In this document: positions 10,885 through 21,632 of the stretch, piece after piece
How positions within the stretch are numbered: position 1 is the stretch's first letter
How the letters are laid out: each line of letters opens with the position of its first letter
Origin: Tipula vernalis
Taxonomy: Eukaryota; Arthropoda; Insecta; Diptera; Tipulidae
Assembly (NCBI GenBank): GCA_958295665.1
Contig: OY282560.1
Coordinates: 189,878,561-189,942,560 of the forward strand
Direction of reading: 5' to 3'
DNA length: 64,000 nucleotides
Translations under genes and position numbers: made by a program
The notes under the pieces: generated by a model
The model's input: the letters and a program-made list of their open reading frames with translations, nothing else
Databases searched by the model: none
Told to the model about the DNA's origin: nothing

Positions 10885-11701
10885 TCCTTTTGATAAAAAT
10901 GTTGAAACATGGAGTTACATATTACCTGTTGCAAATGGATCAACATTTTCTTGCATGTAGTGTAAAAGAGGAAAATCAGACACGAGTTTATATTTTATCA
11001 TGCTGTTCTAACGGAATGTTGGAGGAAGCCAAAAACTATTCGGCGGTGCCAATATCAAAAAACGAACATACAAGAAGCTAAGGGTAAAGCTAACTAAATT
11101 TTATTCGACGAAAATTCATATACTAAGTGCTAGATATGAATTAAACCATAGCATGATGAAGTCTAATCAAGCGTGGCAAAAAATTGTGGATTTTGTTCTA
11201 CAGTGTGGCCACTTGCAATGCATCATTCGTTGATTTCATGAACAGCTGCATTATCGAAAGCAAACCCAACATTCGATGTGGTGCTAGAAATTGCAGAACT
11301 TTTCGAGTCGACACGCAAAACTTTTCAACTTGCCATGGGATTTCAAGGTAGGAAACATTTTTCATATGCTAATGAGTCGTGTCCTGATTGTGAAGTGAAA
11401 CATCGTAGAAATTGGTTTCATATCAATTCGGAGTGAATTTTCATAAAAAAAATTCATATCAATTCGAAATGTTCGAAACGTCGTCATATTATTCTATGTG
11501 TAATGCGAGTATAAATTTTTGTAGCGGTAGATCAAGGTCGCGGCACTACAACCAAAGTAATTACAGTCGAAGCAGGTCAAGCCATTCAATAAATCGGGAA
11601 AAGAAAGACAAACACCACAAAGATGAGAACAATTCACCAATAATTTTTTGTTCGAAACTGTCCGTTATGATGAATTTATTATTATTAAGGATATCAGTTG
11701 G
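10885..11701 (+). pseudogene. Gag remnant of a Mag-type Ty3/gypsy element
   Basis: Several frames together give the order of a Mag/K02A2.6-like Gag: a QMDQHFLA segment, LSCCSNGMLEEAK (about 10950-11040), a KLTKFYSTKIHILSARYE block (about 11080-11140) and a later NPTFDVVLEIAELFE block (about 11265-11315). An Arg/Ser-rich tail follows at about 11520-11610. Frame changes and stops break it. Pol remains of a similar element resume at 16826, beyond a Jockey-type insertion, so both may belong to one dead element. Confidence 0.45.
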
Positions 11702-11844
11702 GCATCAGTTGCAATTTTGCTACCACCGAGTAAACATTTAAATAATTTACTTATTACTTGTGTGAAAAGTTGAATCAGCAGTTTAAATCATTTTTGTTTA
11801 TTTTTTTTTTTTAAAATTTTGTGATGTGAAAAATAAGTGAAATC

Positions 11845-13384
11845 GTGATGTTCTCATCTCCGCCTCAAGTAAAAAAGGCTGGGCAAAATCAGCAGACAGC
11901 GATGTCCGCAAGCGATTTGCCACCGAACGTCACGACCTCAGATATTTTTAATAAAAATACAAAAGTGCAGCATAGTCCAAAGCGACAACAAACTTTAAAT
12001 GTTCAAAAAATTACCTTACCAGGCAATTTTAATCAAAGTGAAATTATTAATTTAAATAACATTGGTGTGTTGAACCATAACGAAAATAAAAGTGCATCGT
12101 CGCCAAATATTGACAATAAAAAAAACAATGAGAGTGCATCGACATCAGATGACAATAAAATAAACAGTGATGTAGGTCAGTGTTTAGTGCAAACGGGAAT
12201 AGACCGGTATATTACTGTCACATCAAAACGAAGAAGAAGCCCTAGATCAGCGGCCAGTGCAAGCGCGAATAAATCCACTAAGCTAGCTAGCGTTGAATTA
12301 ACGCATGGTAATAGGTATTCTTGCTTGGTTGTTGACGAGCCGCCGCCCGAAAAAACTTCAAAAGCTGAGAAGCCACCACCAATCTATTTGAGGGAAGAAT
12401 CAAATAGAGAACTTGCTAAAACGATCGAGTTTATCACTGAAGGTGCATTTTATATTTCCGGGATCAAAAGAGGAAATATAAAAGAAACAAAAATTCAACC
12501 GCTCAATACTGATGCTTACAGAGCGTTAATTAAACATTTCGACCAAGTTGGTAAACATTACTACACGTATCAATTAAAGAGCCAAAAAGGATTGGTTGTT
12601 GTGTTAAAAGGAATAGAGAGTTACGTGGATGCAAACGAAATTCAAGCTGCTCTCACTGAAAAAGGTTTCCAGTGCAAAACTATTACCAATATTTTTAATC
12701 GGGAGAAGGTTCCTCAGCCATTGTTTCGTCTGGAATTAGAACCAGACAATAAAAAGGTTAAAGGCAACCATGCAATATTTGACCTAAAATATCTATTGCA
12801 CAGAAGGGTTACCATTGACGAACCCAGGAAAAGAAATGGGCCGGTACAATGCGTTAAGTGCCAAGAATATGGCCACACTAGAGCCTATTGCACTTTGAAC
12901 GATGTTTGTGTTATATGTGGTGAACTCCATAATTCAAAGGTTTGCAATAAAGCAAAAAATGAAGCATCAGTGAGAAAATGCAGCAACTGCGATGGAAGTC
13001 ACACAGCTAATTATAGAGGGTGTCCAATTTATCTGGAATTGAAAAGGAGAATAAATCCAAAGCAGCGAGCAGAGCAGCGAATCCTTAATCTTCATTCTTC
13101 AACGTAGAAAAGAAGCACGGCCAGAAATTGTAAACAGAAACGCTCGAAATGAAAATCAGTGCGCAACTGAAAACGGCAGCGTGCACCAAGGGGTTTCATA
13201 CGCAAGTGTTCTCAAAGGTACCGCTCCTAAGGTGCAAGCAAGTGAAGAGGGAAACATCACAACAGCTTTAAACAAATTGACCAATATGATGCAAAGCTTC
13301 ATGGCGATGATGGAGAGAACCATGGATCTAATGATGCAGAATATGAGCACGCTGATGCAGATAGTCGTAAAAAGGCAAAAATGA
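11845..13384 (+). pseudogene. Jockey-clade ORF1 (Gag-like, zinc knuckles), one frameshift
   Basis: The first 420 codons (11845-13107) encode a nucleic-acid-binding Gag-like protein. A disordered, Asn/Ser-rich N-terminal third leads to an RRM-like middle and three CCHC-type zinc knuckles near residues 335-400 (CVKCQEYGHTRAYC, CVICGELHNSKVC, then a CSNC...H...C unit). A single frame change near 13090-13107 moves the remaining C-terminal part to the next frame. That part contains GVSYASVLKG and a Met-rich helix and ends at 13384. The stop codon there overlaps the ORF2 start as ATGA. ORF1 proteins coat the element RNA. One indel would explain the damage, or it is a sequencing error. ATG 11845 (or the adjacent 11848) is the likely start. 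Confidence 0.8.
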
Positions 13385-16044
13385 CCATCATCAAAATAGC
13401 CATATGGAATGCAAACGGCCTAACACAACATAAATCGGAGGTACATGCATTCCTCACTGAACACAATATTGACATAATGTTAATATCAGAAACACGCTTC
13501 ACCAAAAATAGCTATTTCAAAATTAATGGGTACTCTATTTATGACACCAAGCACCCAGATGGTAAAGCACATGGAGGCACTGCTGTATTGATTAAGCAAA
13601 GATTAAAACATTACGAACTTACAAAATATGAGAAAGAACATATACAATCAACGAGCATTTGTCTGCAGGAGTGGTCTGGAAACTGCGTCATATTGGCAGT
13701 GTACTGCCCTCCAAAACATGCTATAAAAAAACTCCAGTTCTTGGATTATTTCAGCCAGCTGGGTAATAAATTTCTTGCGGGCGGTGATTACAACGCTAAA
13801 CATACTCATTGGGGTTCCAGATTAACTTCGCCGAAAGGTAAACAACTTTATGATGCCATAGAGGAACAGTCCCTGGATTATTTATCTGCCGGTAACCCAA
13901 CTTACTGGCCCACGGATAAAAAGAAAACTCCTGATCTAATTGACTTTTGTGTAACTAAGGGCATTCCACGTACATATGCTAAGGCCACTGATTGCTATGA
14001 TCTGTCTTCTGATCACTCACCGGTAATAGTAACATTGAGTACTGATATCCTAAGGAACGAAATACCGAACCGTCTTACAAACAAAAAAACTAATTGGGAT
14101 CAATATAGGAGGTTAGTCGAACAAAAGTGTCTACTTAATATTCCTCTGATCACACCAGCTGATATTGATGCGGCGGCAGAAAATCTAAAAGATGTCATGA
14201 CATTATCTGCTAAAAGGGCTACACCCGGCATAAGTAGTTCGGAAAAAGTTAATAAACTGTCACATAATATACAGGAACTAATCCAGGAAAAGCGAAAGAT
14301 TCGCCGTCAATGGCAGCAAACAAAATCACCGTTATTGAAGTGGAAATTAAATCGAGCTATTAAGGCCCTAAGATTTGCTTTGAGCGAAGAAGAAAACCAG
14401 CGCGTAAAGAACTACTTAAGTGATCTCTCGGCAACCGAGAGGACAGATTATTCCTTGTGGAAGGCAACAAAAAATTTAAAAAGGCCAACAAATTCGAATC
14501 CACCGATTAGACTACCAACTGGAAATTGGGCGAGAAGTGATGAAGGAAAAGCCAATGCTTTTGCTGCTCATCTAGCAACAGTATTCGTCCCACACGAAGA
14601 AGATAATTATTTTGTGCTACCCCAGCCAACGGATGATGGTTTATCCTACAAACCTATAAAGTATAACTGGAAGAAAGTTAAGAATACAATTAAAACTTGC
14701 ATAAGCCCGAAAAAGGCACCAGGACATGATCTTATTACTGGAAAAATGATAAGGGAATTGCCGGATAAATGCATAAAACTAATAACATTTGTATTCAACG
14801 CGGTCATGCGAACCAGTTATATTCCTCAAAAATGGAAGATATCTTTGATCACAATGATACATAAGCCAGGGAAAAAAGAAACGCAAATCTCATCATATCG
14901 TCCCATAAGCATGCTGCCCACAATCTCAAAGCTATTTGAAAAAATGTTACTAATGAAATTGAAACCAATATTAGAAGAACGGCGCGTTATTCCAGACCAT
15001 CAATTTGGGTTCCGAAACCAACATGGTACTACAGAGCAAGTACACAGGATTGTAAATGCAATCAAAATCACCTTCGAGGAAAAGAAATATTGTGTTGCTG
15101 CCTTTTTGGATATCGCCCAAGCTTTTGATAAAGTTTGGCACGATGGACTAATTTACAAAATTAAGGAGCTTCTACCGAAAAAATTTCACTCAGTTCTGGG
15201 AAACTATCTTCTTCAAAGGCAATACATGGTCAAACAAAACAGTGCAACTACTTGCTTAAATGATATTAATGCAGGTGTCCCGCAAGGTAGCGTTCTAGGA
15301 CCAATATTATACTTATTGTACACAGCTGATATACCTGTAACCAACAAAGTGATAATATCAACATTTGCCGATGACACTGCCATCCTGGTGTCTCACACTA
15401 ATCCTGAAATTGCCTCAAAGGAGTTACAGAATCATTTAAACAAGGTCGCGGACTGGCTAAAGGCATGGCGAATAAAAGTGAACGAAAACAAATCAACTCA
15501 CGTCACACTCACGCTAAACAAACGCACCTGCCCACCAGTGAAATTAAACGATAAAAATATTCCTCAACAAACGAAGGTAAAATACTTAGGTTTGCATCTG
15601 GATAGAAGGTTAACGTGGAAAAATCATATTGAAACAAAGCGCAACCAAATAAAAATTACATTTTCCAAAATGTATTGGCTGATGGGAAGAAAATCTCAGT
15701 TGTCATTAGCCAATAAAGTTTTACTGTACAAATCAATAATCAAACCCATATGGACTTATGGTATTCAGTTATGGGGATCCACCAGCGCTTCAAACAGAGA
15801 ACTCCTGCAACGAACCCAAGCGAAAATACTTCGCAGTATCACCAATGCTCCTTGGTACATTCGAAATAGTAATATACATCACGACCTTGGGATTAAAACC
15901 GTTAAAGAAACAATTAAAGAATTCAGTTCGAAATATTATTCAAAACTAGAAGCACATCCCAACGAATTGGCCAGGGAGATACTAAAACAGCCGCGATTTA
16001 GACGTCTGAGAAGAACAGATCCACTCGAACTAATGAACCTGTGA
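13381..16044 (+). CDS. Jockey-clade ORF2: endonuclease-reverse transcriptase, intact 887 aa
   Basis: This is the enzyme for target-primed reverse transcription. An APE-type endonuclease occupies about residues 1-225: E37 in LISETRF, D136 and N138 in GGDYNAKHTHW, and D211/H212 in SSDHSP. The RT spans about 430-750. It shows YRPISMLPTISKLFEKML, FGFRNQHGTTEQVHR, palm A AAFLDIAQAFDKVWHDG, GVPQGSVLGPILY and the catalytic FADD (D664, D665), then the thumb motif YLGLHLDRRLTWKNHI. The C-terminus has the usual IWTYGIQLWG connection and no RNase H domain, as expected for Jockey-clade proteins. The frame has no stops and all catalytic residues are present. It starts in an ATGA overlap with ORF1, which suggests coupled reinitiation. 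It could be active in trans if expressed. Confidence 0.93.
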   Translation: MTIIKIAIWNANGLTQHKSEVHAFLTEHNIDIMLISETRFTKNSYFKINGYSIYDTKHPDGKAHGGTAVLIKQRLKHYELTKYEKEHIQSTSICLQEWSGNCVILAVYCPPKHAIKKLQFLDYFSQLGNKFLAGGDYNAKHTHWGSRLTSPKGKQLYDAIEEQSLDYLSAGNPTYWPTDKKKTPDLIDFCVTKGIPRTYAKATDCYDLSSDHSPVIVTLSTDILRNEIPNRLTNKKTNWDQYRRLVEQKCLLNIPLITPADIDAAAENLKDVMTLSAKRATPGISSSEKVNKLSHNIQELIQEKRKIRRQWQQTKSPLLKWKLNRAIKALRFALSEEENQRVKNYLSDLSATERTDYSLWKATKNLKRPTNSNPPIRLPTGNWARSDEGKANAFAAHLATVFVPHEEDNYFVLPQPTDDGLSYKPIKYNWKKVKNTIKTCISPKKAPGHDLITGKMIRELPDKCIKLITFVFNAVMRTSYIPQKWKISLITMIHKPGKKETQISSYRPISMLPTISKLFEKMLLMKLKPILEERRVIPDHQFGFRNQHGTTEQVHRIVNAIKITFEEKKYCVAAFLDIAQAFDKVWHDGLIYKIKELLPKKFHSVLGNYLLQRQYMVKQNSATTCLNDINAGVPQGSVLGPILYLLYTADIPVTNKVIISTFADDTAILVSHTNPEIASKELQNHLNKVADWLKAWRIKVNENKSTHVTLTLNKRTCPPVKLNDKNIPQQTKVKYLGLHLDRRLTWKNHIETKRNQIKITFSKMYWLMGRKSQLSLANKVLLYKSIIKPIWTYGIQLWGSTSASNRELLQRTQAKILRSITNAPWYIRNSNIHHDLGIKTVKETIKEFSSKYYSKLEAHPNELAREILKQPRFRRLRRTDPLELMNL

Positions 16045-16208
16045 ACCTGTAAATTTAATTCGATATACACATATAAGTGTAGTCTAAATTAATTAAATTG
16101 TGAGCCCTAACAATAAGTATTAACATTGGTTAAGACTTAAAATATGTAATAATTTTTAGCTTAAGATTTGATTACTTCTTGTTAGTTTCTTATTTTGAAA
16201 GATTCAAG

Positions 16209-16247
16209 AATAAAGCCAATGGCAACATTTAAAAAAAAAAAAAAAAA
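16209..16247 (+). terminator. Poly(A) signal and tail of the Jockey-clade element
   Basis: AATAAA at 16209-16214 is followed 16 bases later by an uninterrupted run of A (16230-16248). This marks the 3' end of the retrotransposed RNA. Confidence 0.85.
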
Positions 16248-16255
16248 ATTAAGGA

Positions 16256-16825
16256 GCCACGTGGGCGCTCAGCCACCTTGTACTGCGACCTAAAAGATCT
16301 TTTGCGCTTGGACCCTACTTAATTATACTTCCAGTCAATATTCAGACTCTTAATGAACTTGATAATACTGCCGGCCGGTACGTGATACATACTACTATTT
16401 GGGCTAATTGCTCTCTCTCCTAGATGTTTACACATCATGTACATCACTCCCGTATATTCCTACCTCTGCCTCTGGAATCCAGAGTCCGCATACTTGGACT
16501 GATTAACCTCTCAGCCATTCATCCATCGGCGTATGCTATTCCACCTTAGATTAGGGTTTTTTGTCCTCCTTTAGAGCCGTACTTTAGCCTGTGCCAAATG
16601 GCCTCAGTTACCAGTGGTTGGCACATGGAGGCAGCACGTACACTTGCGAATTATGAACGGGTTACCCCTTACACAATTGTACCCATCAGGCAGCTGCCTA
16701 ATACGTGACCAGAACAGACCACGTGATGTGCACCCTACTGAAAGATTACGGAGCTGGTAGATTAATCTACTCAACTTTGGTCCCTCCCTCCAATAGATGC
16801 CAAACGACCATTTTTTTCGATTCTA
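16256..16825. other. GC-richer stretch without recognised function
   Basis: This segment is visibly less AT-rich than its neighbours and contains a hairpin GTGCCAA...TTGGCAC at about 16589-16627. No coding motif was found until gypsy RT codons begin near 16830. It may be part of the older element into which the Jockey-clade copy inserted, or another non-coding transposon segment. Confidence 0.35.
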
Positions 16826-17990
16826 TTGCGTCTTACACTGAAAGCAGATGCAAATCCAAAATATCAAAAAGTAAGACCATTGCCTTTTGCTTTAATAGAT
16901 CCTACATATATAAAGAAAGAACTTCAGCGACTTGTCGAAGATAAAATCATCGAACCAGCTCAAACTAGTGAATCGGCGTCACCCATAGTTCCCGTAACCA
17001 AGGCGAATGGATCTGTTACAATAGTGGCGGCTTTAAGGCGGTAAATGCTCATCTGGAAATATATCGTCATCCTATTCTAAGAATTGATGAAATGTTCACA
17101 AAACTACAAGGTGGTCAATTCTTCAGTAAAGTTGATTTATCACGCTCTTACTTGCAGATACCATTAGACGAAGCTTCACAAAATCTAGTAGTAATCAACA
17201 CGTCCTTTGGTCTTTATAAATACTTAAGACTGCCATTCGGCGTTGCTAGTGCCCTAAGAATTTTTCATCGAAAAATGGATGAGTTGACATTAGGTATACC
17301 CATTTGGGCACCATAGCTGGACGATGTCATTATTTCTGGTCGTACCACGGCTGAGCATCAAAAAAATCACAGCACTACTTAATACATTGCGCCATAAAGA
17401 CGTTGATTTCATTTGGACAGAGGACCAAGAACGACCGTTTAAGGGAATTAAAGATGATTTTAATATGTTCCGAAGATTGTAAGAGAATTCAATCCAGTTT
17501 CGAACTGATGAGCTTATGATTATGAAAAAATCAATCTTCTCATCAGGCCGCGGCGACTGGACTGATTATACCACAATTTACATTTTATATATACGGAATG
17601 TGCTGTGCGTTAAGTACTAGCGAATCGTACTAATACAGATGAACTCTCTTACAATTTTCCTTCTTCACAATATTCACACAGCTCTATTTCTGTGTACGCT
17701 AATTTTTACTTTATAATTTTTTGTTGAATATTAATTAATTCATGTAATTAGCATAGAACATCCAATCGGATTTGCATCTAAGATACTAGAAAAATATCAA
17801 AAAGGATACAGCCAAGTGGAAAAGTAAGAACTCGGTATTGTTTTTGGTATTAAAAGATTTCATCAATACCACTATGGAAAAACTTTCATATTATACACCG
17901 ACCATAAATGCCTCACAACGCTATTCAACCCGAACAAGAACTTGCCAGTCGTTACGTTACATCGCTTGTAAAATATGCCAAAAATATAAC
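16826..17990 (+). pseudogene. Ty3/gypsy pol fragments (RT and RNase H), decayed
   Basis: The RT begins with KVRPLPFALIDPTYIKKELQ and SASPIVPVTKANGS (16865-17020). After a frame change, KVDLSRSYLQIPLDEAS and the fingers/palm block YLRLPFGVAS follow (17125-17260); LDDVIISGRT after a stop at about 17317 corresponds to the catalytic YLDD region. A jump then leads to WTEDQERPF (about 17420). After about 270 unrelated bases come RNase H pieces HPIGFASKILEKYQK and IIYTDHKCLTTLF (17758-17925). Frameshifts, a deletion and an internal insertion make it non-functional. The motif style is that of Mag/K02A2.6-like elements. Confidence 0.75.
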
Positions 17991-18159
17991 TACTGATTAT
18001 AACTACTATCTGTCCTTGAGGACATCCATTTACCGAACATTTATGTTTATGAATTAATTAATTTTGTATTTGTTATTTTTGATTTTCTGTGATATACTGT
18101 ATTATGAATTATTATAAAGTTATTTTGATATTTTATTAATTTCCGCATAAATATCTCCA

Positions 18160-18310
18160 GTGACGTTGCAGCGGAGCGGATTTAAGGAGCTGAGCGGAGT
18201 GACAGAGCGGAGCGAATCGGACCAATTTTGCTCGGAGCGGAGCGAGAGTGGAGCGAGTTTCTAACCAAGCGGAGTGAGAACGGAGCTGGAGCGGTATTTC
18301 TCTTGCTCCG
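18160..18310 (+). repeat. GAGCGGAGC-type low-complexity repeat
   Basis: Variants of GGAGCGGAGCG recur irregularly over about 150 bp. No protein is implied. Irregular short words like this are typical of decayed microsatellites or of the subterminal repeats of some DNA transposons. Confidence 0.75.
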
Positions 18311-18319
18311 TATCCCAGC

Positions 18320-18545
18320 TTTAATGTGATCTCTGGTTTTAGAGCCCAGGACGCAATTTGCTTTAGCAGTGGTAACTACATATTTGAGGAAGTGACAAGA
18401 TTCAAATACCTGGGATCTCTTACCGTTGGCGGCTATGCTTTGTCTGCAAACAAGCTGATGTTGTATAGAGAGTTAATCATGCCCGTTTTCATGTGTGGGT
18501 GTGAGAGTTGAACCTTGACAACAGAATCCAACCTTTTTTATTGCA
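18320..18545 (+). pseudogene. Non-LTR RT thumb fragment (RTE-like)
   Basis: A 61-codon frame includes FEEVTRFKYLGSLTVGG and KLMLYRELIMPVFMCGCES. This matches the order of the 'FKYLG' thumb and 'LY..LI.PV..YG.ES' connection of RTE-like and related non-LTR polymerases. Only this short piece is present, with a stop at the end and an internal deletion between the two motifs. Confidence 0.55.
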
Positions 18546-18559
18546 TTCACTCTTCTCAT

Positions 18560-19740
18560 TTTAATTCCACGCTGAAAGAAACAGAATAAACACTAAACCC
18601 AAAAAATACATTCCTCATTTTTATTCAAAGTATTGCCCATTATTAGTTATACATTTTTCCCATCTTTCCAAAAAAACTGTTTTTCTTTTGAGGCAAACCA
18701 GTTATCGAGCAATTTTCGAACATTTATTTTCGTAGGACGTAAAGTGCTCCTCAGCAAGCCCGTCCCCCATCGATGCAAATAAGTGATAATCGGACGGAGC
18801 CAAGTCTGGTGAGTAAGCCGCATGTGAAAATATTGTTGGACCTATATGTAGTAATTCATATACTGGCGATTTGCGAACGAGCTCTTATGGCTCATTGACA
18901 TTTATATTATTACGTAATTTCCCCTCTCTTTCTCTCCCGTTAACCTTTGTATTAACTACATGTATAAATAAATGTGCTTAAATATAAATATAAATCGTGT
19001 TTAATCTAATTATCTGTTATCTGTATCCACCATCAACTACGCTCTGCTGATAAGTATTTCCCAATTAAGTGCTTCCAACGTTTCCTTGAGCGGTTTTGCT
19101 TTGTGTGATGGTGCATTATCATGAAGCAAAATCACTTTGTGTTGCCTTTTATCACATTCTGGTCGTTTTTCATGCAAAGCTCGATTCAAATTGATCATTT
19201 GTTGTTGGTAGCGTTTAGTATTTACGGTTTCACCAGGTTTCAAAATAAATCACACTCTTGTCTACTCAAATCCATTTTCATCGCCAGTCGCAATTCGATG
19301 GAGAAATGACTTTCTTTTATATCTGGCGAGCAACATTTCGCAAGTGGTTTTTCGATCTTCCTGTTATCTTTCAATCAATTTATGCGGAATCTATTTTCCC
19401 TGCTTTTGGATCATTCACATTCCATTGATCCGCGAGTTCAATCCTTTCAAACTTTTTTTGTGGTCTTCAACGTTCTTCGTTTCTCACGTCAAAAACACCA
19501 CTTTTGAATTTATTAAACTACTCATAGCATTGTGATTTACCAAGTGCATGCTCATCGTAAGTTTCGACATGCATTCGATGTGATTCTGTAGCAATTTTCT
19601 TCAAATGATAATAAAAAATCAATAATGTCCGCAAATCGTAATATGTAGGCACAAAACTCGACATTTTTAACACGTAAAAAACATGCATTATTGTATGAAA
19701 CTTGTATGCCTATGAATTGGATGTTGTTTACATATGTCAA
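18560..19740 (-). mobile_element. Dead mariner transposon
   Basis: The minus strand carries a mariner transposase in pieces from a probable start at 19664 (MSSFVP) to a stop at 18621. In order these are YDEHALGKSQCYE, FDVRNEE, an internal deletion of roughly 100 codons, then LHRIATGDE (first catalytic Asp), ILLHDNAPSHKA (second Asp), the gap caused by a ~200-bp insertion, YSPDLAPSDYHLF (third Asp) and ERWEKCITNNGQYFE. Stops and frameshifts occur throughout. Terminal inverted repeats were not identified with confidence. An irritans-like subfamily is possible but not shown. Confidence 0.8.
18840..19040. mobile_element. ~200-bp insertion in the mariner, possible solo LTR
   Basis: This block separates WEIL from the YSPDLAPSDY motif of the mariner transposase, two segments that are adjacent in intact mariners. 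It begins near TGTTGGACC and contains an AATAAA-like region near its right part. Clear CA-ended termini and a target duplication were not found, so the solo-LTR reading is tentative. Confidence 0.35.
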
Positions 19741-20233
19741 AAGAAAACAATGGCGCCGATGACGCTGTTTTTAGAAAGGTACATTGACAGATAGCGCCGT
19801 TTATTGGTAAATTCCGGTTTTATATATACACACCTGGTAATTAACACTCTGTAAGCATCAATATGGATCCGTTCTCGAACTTGAAACTCGAACTCGTCTA
19901 TCCGTTCTCGAATTTGAATTTTGCTTGAGTTAATATGCAGATGCAGAAACAGAACACCTGGTCGCCAACATGTTAACCAAATGCTTATAAAACACAAATT
20001 CTTTACACATACTATATGTGTATTCTTACAAATTCTCCGACGCACTCAAACACACAACTGATTGTTTATATTGATATACCATTCTAGATGATATATGTAT
20101 ATATATGTATATTGATATTACGACTACACTCTATTATAAGCCAAAATAAGTTTGACATTCTTAATATAATTTGACTTCTAAATTAAGTGCGCATTGTAAA
20201 ACTTAAATTCATTCTTGTTTGTGTAACATGTAA
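19741..20233. other. Region between the mariner and the aminotransferase gene
   Basis: No gene. An imperfect direct repeat CCGTTCTCGAA occurs at about 19870 and 19910. The segment just upstream of 20234 should hold the promoter and 5' UTR of the aminotransferase, but no TATA or initiator can be assigned with confidence. Confidence 0.4.
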
Positions 20234-21632
20234 ATGCTAAGATTACGAAATACGGTTCACATATTGCGGTGTGCTGTCATAAGCAGAAGTATGTCGGTGA
20301 CAGAGCGTTGCGAACGTGAACAACGCCATCAATTTGAAGTTGGTGACATAAACCCGTATAATAGTGATTTTATAAATCTTATAGCTGGGGCACCTGGACC
20401 TCATTTACTAAAACCTTGTTGTGATATACTTAAAATAGCAACAGATCATCGTATGGTTAGTAAATGTACTCATAAGTTAAATACATTACTAAACTTATTT
20501 CAAAATGAATTTAATTTTCTAGAAATATGAATTCGAAAACAACGCATACCTGTTGCAATATAGTCCACCAGTTGGAACCAAAGAATTTCGAACAAATCTA
20601 TCAAAATTTCTTACGAAATATTACAAAAGTTTTGTCCATCCTTCTGATTTGGTAGCAACAAGTGGAGCATCGGTCGGATTACACGTAATTTTAACATCGC
20701 TGGTCGATATGTCCGGTATAATATTTGTTGACGATGTAACATATATGATTGCATTGGATTCAATGCGACAATATACAAATATGACAATTGTACCAGTGCC
20801 ACTAACCAAAAATGGAACTGATATTGCAATTCTTGAGAAATTAATCATTAAGCATAAATTTGAATCAAAAACGAAATTATTTTGGGGCACGTACTATACA
20901 ATACCCAATTTTCATAATCCCACCGGAATATCATTTTCATCAGAAACATGTGCTAATCTTGTAACATTAGCGCGCAAACATGATCTACTGATAACATGTG
21001 ATGATGTCTACAATTTATTGTACTACAACAATGATGAACCGCCCCGGCGTCTATATTCATATGATGATATTAGTGATGTTGAATACAAAGGAAATGTAAT
21101 TTCGAATTGTACATTTTCAAAAATTTTAGCGCCCGGCTTACGAATAGGATGGATGGAGATGCCACCACGTTGTGTGACAATTGTAAGAAAGGATGGTTTT
21201 TTAAAAAGTGGCGGTTGCCTAAATAATTATACAGCAGGAATAATAGCTAGTTTAATTGAATTGGACTTAATGGATAAACTATTGGGTATGCATTTGGAAA
21301 ATTACAAGCAAAATATGAAAGCGGCTTGTGATGTCTTAGAAGAAAACTTGCCAAAGAGTTGCACGTTTATTCCGCCTGGTGGTGGATATTTCATTTGGAT
21401 TCAATTGCCTTACAATATCAATGGTAACGATTTTGTTAAATTTTCCAAACAAAATTATAAATTAGTTACTATCGTTGGGGATGCGTTTTCAATAAGAAAA
21501 GAATTTAATAATTTTTTAAGAATATCAATCGCGTTCTATCAACTTGATGCTCTTACGACTGGTGTAAGAATCTTGTGCACAGCGTTAAATGAGTTTTTAA
21601 CACTACCCAGCACTGTTGACCCGTCACAATGA
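20234..21632 (+). CDS. Kynurenine/alpha-aminoadipate aminotransferase-like enzyme (PLP, fold type I)
   Basis: Exon 1 is 20234-20455 and exon 2 is 20523-21632; a 67-bp intron (GTTAGT donor, TTTTCTAG acceptor) splits them in phase 0. The 443-residue protein is of normal length for class I aminotransferases. The PLP-binding residues are in the expected order and spacing: N206 in HNPTGISF, D234 and Y237 in CDDVYNLLYY, the Schiff-base K274 in TFSKILAPGLRIGW and the substrate-carboxylate Arg407 in LRISIAFY. In human KAT II the equivalents are N202, D230, Y233, K263 and R399. The N-terminus (LRLRNTVHILRCAVISRSMS) is basic and lacks acidic residues, like a mitochondrial presequence; MSVTERCEREQ at residue 20 is an alternative cytosolic start. 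It would transfer an amino group from an amino acid such as kynurenine or 2-aminoadipate to a 2-oxo acid. Exact substrate is inferred only. The frame is intact and surrounded by dead transposons. Confidence 0.9.

Larger units (their letters stand above)
11702..16247 (+). mobile_element. Jockey-clade non-LTR retrotransposon, near full length (~4.55 kb)
   Basis: The element has a short 5' UTR beginning TATCAGTTGGGCATCAGTTG, reminiscent of the internal promoter starts of Jockey-group elements. ORF1 with zinc knuckles, ORF2 with endonuclease and RT, an AATAAA signal and an 18-nt poly(A) tail follow. ATTAAGGA occurs immediately before the proposed start (11694-11701) and again at the end of the tail (16248-16255), a candidate 8-bp target-site duplication. 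ORF2 is uninterrupted; ORF1 has one frameshift. This is one of the youngest insertions in the window. Confidence 0.85.
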
